64,000 nucleotides of DNA from Caballeronia ptereochthonis (GTDB taxonomy: Bacteria; Pseudomonadota; Gammaproteobacteria; Burkholderiales; Burkholderiaceae), in assembly GCF_001545075.1 (NCBI RefSeq), contig NZ_FCOB02000022.1:62001-126000 (forward strand), read 5' to 3'. The notes under the pieces were generated by a model, which worked only from the letters and a program-made list of their open reading frames with translations, was not told where the DNA came from and ran no database searches. How positions within the stretch are numbered: the first letter of the stretch is position 1; every line of letters starts with the position of its first letter. Of the stretch, positions 56,454 through 64,000 are shown piece after piece. A program made the position numbers and the translations under genes.

Positions 56454-57281
56454 ATGCAATCGATCCAATCCGCCACTTCCGACGACGAAGACACCCTCGA
56501 CACAAGCGACGCCGCCGAGGAAAAGACGCGCTCCGGCATTCAATCGATCGAAGTGGGCTTCCGGCTGCTCGACGTGCTCACCAACGAGCCGCGCGCGATG
56601 ATGCTGCGCGACCTCGCGCAGCGCGCGGGCATGAGCCCGGCGAAGGCGCATCGCTATCTCGTGAGCTTTTTGCGGCTGGGGCTCGCGTCGCAGGATCCGG
56701 TTTCCGGCCGCTACGAGCTCGGCGGGTTCGCGTTGCAGATGGGCCTCGCGCGGCTCGCCCGCGTCGATGGCGTGAGGCTCGCGCGCATCGCGCTCGCGGA
56801 ATTGCGCGACCGGCTCGACCAGACGGTCGGCATCGCGGTGTGGGGCAATCAGGGGCCGACCGTCGTGCACTGGATGGAGTCGAGCCATCCGGCGAAGGCA
56901 TCGCTCAAGCTGGGCGACGTGATGCCGCTGCTCTCGTCGGCGACCGGCCTGCTCTTTGCCGCATATCTTCCCCGCAGCAAGACGCAGCCGATGCTCGACC
57001 GCGAACTCATCGCCATGAAGCAGACGATGGCCGACGTCGAGCCCCTCATCGCCGATGTGCGCGAACACGGCGCGGCGCGCGTCGAAGGCATGTTGCTGCC
57101 GACGATCCACGCGTTCTGCACGCCGGTCTTCGATTCGACAGGCGAGCTCGCGCTCGGGCTGATCGCGCTCGGACACGAAGGCACGTTCGATACGCGCTGG
57201 GGCGGTGAGATCGATTCCGCCCTGCGCGAGTGCGCGCGCAGCTTGTCGTACGAATTGGGGTACAAAGCCGGAGAGCGCTGA
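56454..57281 (+). CDS. IclR family transcriptional regulator
   Basis: A 275-residue IclR protein. An acidic leader of about 25 residues is followed by the winged HTH (IQSIEVGFRLLDVLTNEPRA, RDLAQRAGMSPAKAHRYLVS) and the effector domain with VVHWMESSHPAKASLKLGDV and LLSSATGLLFAAYLP. It is divergent from the FAH gene, with which it shares an 81-base promoter region, so it is the likely regulator of that catabolic cluster. Confidence 0.93.
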   Translation: MQSIQSATSDDEDTLDTSDAAEEKTRSGIQSIEVGFRLLDVLTNEPRAMMLRDLAQRAGMSPAKAHRYLVSFLRLGLASQDPVSGRYELGGFALQMGLARLARVDGVRLARIALAELRDRLDQTVGIAVWGNQGPTVVHWMESSHPAKASLKLGDVMPLLSSATGLLFAAYLPRSKTQPMLDRELIAMKQTMADVEPLIADVREHGAARVEGMLLPTIHAFCTPVFDSTGELALGLIALGHEGTFDTRWGGEIDSALRECARSLSYELGYKAGER

Positions 57282-57371
57282 ATACGCGGGTTGCGTGCGC
57301 AAGGAACATCGGTTCGATCGCGTGTGTCGTAAACCTTTCGCCCTCCCGCAACGCGCGCTTCCCTCTGCACG

Positions 57372-58595
57372 ATGCCACTGTTTCCGTTCCACCGTCCTCG
57401 CCCGACGACCGGCGAGCCACCCGATGCCGCTCCCCGAACCGCCGCGCCGCGCCGCTGGCGGCGCTGGGTGCTGGCCGCGGTGATCGTCGCGGGCGTGCAC
57501 TGGAGCGCGCTTCGGTGGATCGAGCACAATCGGCAGCCGGCGAATCCACCGCCCGAAGCGCCGCCCGTGCAGATCGAGTTGCTCACGCCCAAACCGGTCG
57601 CGCCACCCGCGCCGCCACCGCCACCGCCCGCGCCTGCACCGGCTCCGGCGGCGGCACCCAAATCTGCTGCGCCGGCGCCGAAGCCGGCTCCCGCGCCCGC
57701 CGCGCCGGTTCTGAGCGCGGTCACGCCGCAGCCGGACGCGCCGGCGGCGGCCTCGGGCGCGGCGGCATCCGCGCCGGCCGCGGCGTCGGTCGCGTCTGCC
57801 TCCGGCGCGACGCAGGCATCGGCTGCGGCGCCTCCGGCCGCGTCGCAGCCCGCCGCATCAGGCGACAGGCTCAGCGTTCCGCCCACCGGCGAACTGCGTT
57901 ACGACACGCTCGTGAACGGCATGATGAATCAGACCGGCACGATCCACTGGGCCAATGACGGCCAGCATTACGAAATGGTCGTATCGATTCCTCTGCCTTT
58001 CGTCGGTCCGTATGTGTATTCGAGCAAGGGCCATATCGACGGATTCGGCATCGCACCGGAGCAGTACTCGGAGCAGCGCGGCCGCCGCGCCGCCGACGTG
58101 GCCATCTTCAATCGGGAAACGAAGCAGATCGTCTACACGAAGACGCCGCAATCCCAGCCGCTCGCCGACGGCGCGCAGGACCGCTTCAGCGTCGTCATGC
58201 AGTTGGCGAGTCTCGTGCGGGGCGCGCCGGAGCGCTACAAGCCCGGCGTGACGCGGCAATTCAGCGTCGCGGACAACGACAGCAACGAAATCTGGCCGAT
58301 CGAAACCGTCGGCGACGAAACCGTGCAGGCGCGCGACGGCTTCACGACCGCGCGGCATTTCACGCGGCTGCCGCGCCGCGACGGCGACAGGCGCAAGCTC
58401 GACATCTGGCTCGCGCCGTCGCTCGGCTGGCTGCCCGTGCGAATTCTGCAAACCGAGCCGAACGGAATGCAAATCGAACTGCTCTGGGCGGGCAAGCTCG
58501 CGCCGCCCGCCGCATCCGGCCAGGGCGCGGCCGCGGGCACGCAAGGTGCGCCTGAGGAATCCGCGCCTGCCGCGCCGCAGCCGGACAAACCGTAA
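57372..58595 (+). CDS. DUF3108 domain protein with TonB-like Pro/Ala-rich region
   Basis: A 407-residue protein. One membrane helix (about 34-52) follows a basic, proline-containing start; residues about 70-170 are a low-complexity Pro/Ala/Ser run like TonB spacers. The rest is a DUF3108 beta domain with TGELRYDTLVNGMMNQTGTI, IPLPFVGPYVYSSKGHIDG and DIWLAPSLGWLPVRILQTEP. DUF3108 proteins are envelope proteins of unknown role. It lies 90 bases after the IclR gene. Confidence 0.88.
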   Translation: MPLFPFHRPRPTTGEPPDAAPRTAAPRRWRRWVLAAVIVAGVHWSALRWIEHNRQPANPPPEAPPVQIELLTPKPVAPPAPPPPPPAPAPAPAAAPKSAAPAPKPAPAPAAPVLSAVTPQPDAPAAASGAAASAPAAASVASASGATQASAAAPPAASQPAASGDRLSVPPTGELRYDTLVNGMMNQTGTIHWANDGQHYEMVVSIPLPFVGPYVYSSKGHIDGFGIAPEQYSEQRGRRAADVAIFNRETKQIVYTKTPQSQPLADGAQDRFSVVMQLASLVRGAPERYKPGVTRQFSVADNDSNEIWPIETVGDETVQARDGFTTARHFTRLPRRDGDRRKLDIWLAPSLGWLPVRILQTEPNGMQIELLWAGKLAPPAASGQGAAAGTQGAPEESAPAAPQPDKP

Positions 58596-58721
58596 CGTCA
58601 CCATGGTGACAGCCGTCACTCGGCCGTAACATTTCGTGACGCCGGAAGCGGCAGAAGGCGCGTGACACTCATGCAGCCAGTCGGAAACAGCATCGCAAAT
58701 CGCATCTATTTCGGAGCCGTT

Positions 58722-59510
58722 ATGCAGTTGACGATCAATCGCATCGATACACGCTATGTTCTCGACAACGAAGGCGGCGGTCCGTGGGTCGTCTTCATTC
58801 ATCAACTGGCGGGCGATCTCTCCGTCTGGGACCAGATGGCCGGCTACTTCCGCAACGACTTCACCGTCCTGCGCTACGACCTGCGCGGCCACGGCGACAC
58901 GAGCGTCTCGCCCGACGCCTTCACGATCGACGACCTCGCCGACGATCTCGCCGCGTTGCTCGACAAGCTCGGCGCGCGTTCGGCACATGCCGTCGGGCTG
59001 TCGATCGGCGGCATGGTCGCGCAAAAGCTCGCCATCAACCATGCGGACAAAGTGGAATCCCTGACGGTGGTCGGCGCGCCGGCCTTCATCCCGGAGGACG
59101 CGCGGCCGTCCTTCGCGCAACGTGCGGCTTCCGTGCGCAAAGACGGGACTGCGAGTATCGTGGAAGTGACGCTCGAGCGCTGGCTCACGCCCGAATTCCG
59201 CAAGGCGCATCCCGAAGTGGTCGAGCAGATCGGGGAAACGATCGCACGCACGCCCGCGGAGGGATTTGCGCGCGCGGCGGAGGCGCTCAGCCGCTTCGAC
59301 GCGCGCGACAAGCTCGCCTCTGTGAGGAAGCGCACGCTGGTCGTCGCGGGCAGGCACGACGTTGGCACGCCGCATGCTGCGTCAAAAGTGATCGCAGACA
59401 CGGTGCCGGGCGCGCAATTCGAACTACTCAACGCGGCGCACCTGTCACCGGTCGAGGAATCGCAGCGCTTCAGTGCGCTATTGGGAGGCTTCTTACGCGA
59501 TTCCGATTGA
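58722..59510 (+). CDS. Alpha/beta hydrolase, 3-oxoadipate enol-lactonase-like
   Basis: A 262-residue hydrolase. The nucleophile is in AHAVGLSIGGMVAQKLA, the oxyanion and N-terminal motif is VVFIHQLAGDLSVWDQMAGY, and the acid and histidine lie in VVAGRHDVGTPHAASKVI and NAAHLSPVEESQRF. It resembles PcaD, but no protocatechuate genes adjoin it. The ATG at 58722 was preferred to an earlier in-frame start at 58662. Confidence 0.85.
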   Translation: MQLTINRIDTRYVLDNEGGGPWVVFIHQLAGDLSVWDQMAGYFRNDFTVLRYDLRGHGDTSVSPDAFTIDDLADDLAALLDKLGARSAHAVGLSIGGMVAQKLAINHADKVESLTVVGAPAFIPEDARPSFAQRAASVRKDGTASIVEVTLERWLTPEFRKAHPEVVEQIGETIARTPAEGFARAAEALSRFDARDKLASVRKRTLVVAGRHDVGTPHAASKVIADTVPGAQFELLNAAHLSPVEESQRFSALLGGFLRDSD

Positions 59511-59646
59511 TTCTTTGCGTAACTGCTGCAAAAGAAAGCCTCGATACAACCGGCATCACATCGAGGCCACCCCTTGAATTCCAACCCAAGCGCTCCACCT
59601 ACGGTGCAGGAATTGCCAGGAGCAACAAGGAATAAGGAGTGTCGCC

Positions 59647-59904
59647 ATGCAAATGATCTACAACAGCCCCAACTATTGCGTCGTCGAGTTTCCGCCGCAG
59701 GACAACCATCTCGCCATGAAGGCGGGCGGCTACGAGATCGTTGACAAAAACACGCAACGGGAGATTTTTATCGACGGCGCGCTTGCGGCGAAGTTTCGCG
59801 AGCACGTGCAGAAGCTGATCGAAGAAGAGCCATCGCTCGAGGATGTCGATGAGTTCCTCGGCCAGTTCGATATCTTGATGAACCAGCCGGTCGTGCTTCA
59901 CTGA
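59647..59904 (+). CDS. DUF3567 family protein
   Basis: An 85-residue protein beginning [20 protein letters not shown] and with [20 protein letters not shown] followed by [17 protein letters not shown]. This matches DUF3567, a small conserved protein of beta-proteobacteria with no known function. An AAGGAG site precedes the ATG. It stands alone between the hydrolase and metH. Confidence 0.88.
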   Translation: MQMIYNSPNYCVVEFPPQDNHLAMKAGGYEIVDKNTQREIFIDGALAAKFREHVQKLIEEEPSLEDVDEFLGQFDILMNQPVVLH

Positions 59905-59995
59905 TTCACCCGGGCGCGGGAGGCTTGCAGCCTTCCCGCCCCCCGCCGCCGCACGGACATGCGGCTCAGGCGACACTCGTCCCCTCTCCCGAAAG

Positions 59996-60028
59996 ACCCC
60001 GTCCGGCAGCCGGCGGGGTTCTTTTTTT
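59996..60028 (+). terminator. Rho-independent terminator before metH
   Basis: Stem ACCCCG/CGGGGT with an inner CCGG-CAG-CCGG hairpin, followed by TCTTTTTTT. It ends the DUF3567 transcript 92 bases past its stop; because metH follows on the same strand, it also separates the two units. Confidence 0.88.
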
Positions 60029-60096
60029 GGCGCCGTCCCTTCTTCTTGCGCCGCCGTCCAGGCCGTCCGCGCGGAGCGAGGCCCCCTCGCTGCGGC

Positions 60097-60102
60097 TACA
60101 AT
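60097..60102 (+). promoter_or_regulatory. -10 element of metH
   Basis: TACAAT, of the GCTACAATG form common in this group, lies 38 bases before the metH start and after the terminator. No -35 match. I saw no cobalamin or SAH riboswitch in the leader. Confidence 0.4.
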
Positions 60103-60140
60103 GTCAGGCTATTTCACATTTGGTGCAGGCCTCGTCCGTC

Positions 60141-61202
60141 ATGACCCAGAACGCCACTCCGAAAGCCGCCGCGCGCACCTACACGCGCGGCGCCGCGCTG
60201 CCCGCGCTCCTGCAGAAGCGCATCCTGATCCTCGACGGCGCGATGGGCACGATGATCCAGCGCTACAAGCTCGACGAGGCCGCCTATCGCGGCGAGCGCT
60301 TCAAGGACTACGGCCGCGACATCAAGGGCAATAACGAACTGCTGTCGATCACGCAGCCGCAGATCATCCGCGAGATTCACGAGCAGTATCTGGCGGCGGG
60401 TGCGGACATCGTCGAGACGAACACCTTCGGCGCGACGCGCGTCGCCCAGGCCGATTACGGCATGGAGGACCTCGCCGCCGAGATGAACGTCGAATCGGCG
60501 AAGCTCGCGCGCGAAGCCTGCGACAAGTACGCGACGCCCGACAAGCCGCGCTTCGTCGCGGGCGCGATCGGACCGACGCCGAAGACGGCGAGCATCTCGC
60601 CCGACGTGAACGATCCGGGCGCGCGCAACGTGACCTTCGACGAACTGCGCGACGCCTACTACGAGCAGGCGAAGGCGCTGCTCGACGCGGGCTGCGATCT
60701 GTTCCTGGTCGAGACCATCTTCGATACGCTGAACGCCAAGGCCGCGCTGTTCGCGCTCGACCAGTTGTTCGAGGATACCGGCGAGCTCGTGCCGATCATG
60801 ATTTCCGGCACGGTGACCGATGCTTCGGGCCGCATCCTGTCGGGCCAGACGGTCGAGGCGTTCTGGAACTCGCTGCGTCACGCGAAGCCGCTGACCTTCG
60901 GCCTGAACTGCGCGCTCGGCGCGGCGCTGATGCGGCCGTACATCGCCGAACTGGCGAAGCTGTGCGACACGTACGTGTCGTGCTACCCGAACGCCGGCCT
61001 GCCGAACCCGATGAGCGATACCGGCTTCGACGAAACGCCGGACGTGACCTCGGGCTTGCTGAAGGAATTCGCGACGGCGGGACTCGTGAACGTCGCGGGC
61101 GGCTGCTGCGGCACGACGCCGGAGCACATCGCGGAGATCGCCAAGGCGCTCGCCGAAGTGAAGCCGCGCACGTTCCCCTCGCAATACCGCGACGCAGCCT
61201 GA
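60141..61202 (+). CDS. metH: Methionine synthase, homocysteine-binding part (split MetH, first gene)
   Basis: A 353-residue protein equal to the N-terminal homocysteine methyltransferase domain of B12-dependent MetH. Motifs: [40 protein letters not shown], and the zinc-binding cysteines in [10 protein letters not shown] and [10 protein letters not shown]. The gene stops at a normal TGA at 61200-61202. The remaining MetH domains are in the next gene, 25 bases downstream. The two products must act together to methylate homocysteine. Confidence 0.95.
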   Translation: MTQNATPKAAARTYTRGAALPALLQKRILILDGAMGTMIQRYKLDEAAYRGERFKDYGRDIKGNNELLSITQPQIIREIHEQYLAAGADIVETNTFGATRVAQADYGMEDLAAEMNVESAKLAREACDKYATPDKPRFVAGAIGPTPKTASISPDVNDPGARNVTFDELRDAYYEQAKALLDAGCDLFLVETIFDTLNAKAALFALDQLFEDTGELVPIMISGTVTDASGRILSGQTVEAFWNSLRHAKPLTFGLNCALGAALMRPYIAELAKLCDTYVSCYPNAGLPNPMSDTGFDETPDVTSGLLKEFATAGLVNVAGGCCGTTPEHIAEIAKALAEVKPRTFPSQYRDAA

Positions 61203-61227
61203 CATCGACCATCAGATAAAAGACACC

Positions 61228-63945
<2,718 letters not shown>

Positions 63946-64000
63946 AATAAAGCGCAGTAGTAGGGCTAACGCTCATCCTGTTGTGAAAAAACATACGCGC

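Noticed and set aside
59905-60140. Cobalamin or SAH riboswitch upstream of metH
   Set aside because: No B12-box or SAH-aptamer core was seen; the structure present is a terminator plus a short GC hairpin at 60075-60091.

Overview
The window is a GC-rich (clearly above 60% G+C by eye) piece of a beta-proteobacterial chromosome, almost certainly from a Burkholderiaceae member of the Burkholderia/Paraburkholderia/Caballeronia group. The evidence is gene content and order: an aa3 oxidase locus with DUF2970/DUF2909 small membrane proteins, ptsI-ptsH-EIIA(Man) beside gshB-gshA, amtB-glnK beside ubiK-comM, metH split into two genes, PhaM, and DUF2917/DUF3567 proteins. No rRNA, tRNA, CRISPR array, phage or insertion sequence was recognised. 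The content is mostly core genome, with one small toxin-antitoxin island.

Layout. 1-8264: aa3 cytochrome c oxidase structural and assembly genes on the minus strand (ctaA partial, SCO/thioredoxin-like protein, SURF1, ctaE, DUF2970, ctaG, a 46-residue assembly protein, ctaD, ctaC, DUF2244), probably driven from a promoter near 8351-8379; ctaC carries a C-terminal OmpA domain. 8510-13756: BioC-like methyltransferase, comF, trmL, macrodomain protein, gpsA, secB, grxC, rhodanese. 13939-17437: gpmA, ctpA, moeB. 17439-22761: regulatory PTS proteins and glutathione synthesis. 23060-25632: glnK-amtB behind an NtrC/sigma-54-type promoter, then ubiK. 25726-28948: comM, a 380-base AT-rich gap with DnaA-box-like sequences, an orphan lipoprotein and a TlpA thioredoxin. 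29002-33675: dctA-dctB-dctD in one direction behind a sigma-54-type promoter. 34180-40003: lipA-lipB, DUF2917, LysR regulator, ybeD, D-amino-acid aminotransferase and PBP5/6-type carboxypeptidase. 40464-46386: hydrolase/ferredoxin pair, VanZ, and an MCE lipid transporter. 46583-47170: RelB/ParE-type toxin-antitoxin module plus an XRE fragment. 47219-50703: birA, coaX, heptose adenylyltransferase, ferritin-like protein. 51161-57281: LitR/CarH-like B12 regulator, PhaM, and a small catabolic cluster with an IclR regulator. 57372-63945: DUF3108 protein, hydrolase, DUF3567 protein and the split metH.

The most interesting signals are: the DnaA-box cluster after comM; the CarH/LitR-type regulator that has the W-x9-EH photoreceptor signature but lacks the histidine next to the tryptophan; the OmpA fusion on cytochrome oxidase subunit II; two well-formed sigma-54 promoters, each with a dyad about 105 bases upstream of the predicted start; a 20-base motif shared by two distant promoter regions; and the toxin-antitoxin module with a translationally overlapping HTH remnant. 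I found no clear wholly new multigene system. All positions and motifs were read by eye; family assignments rest on recognised motifs and not on database searches.
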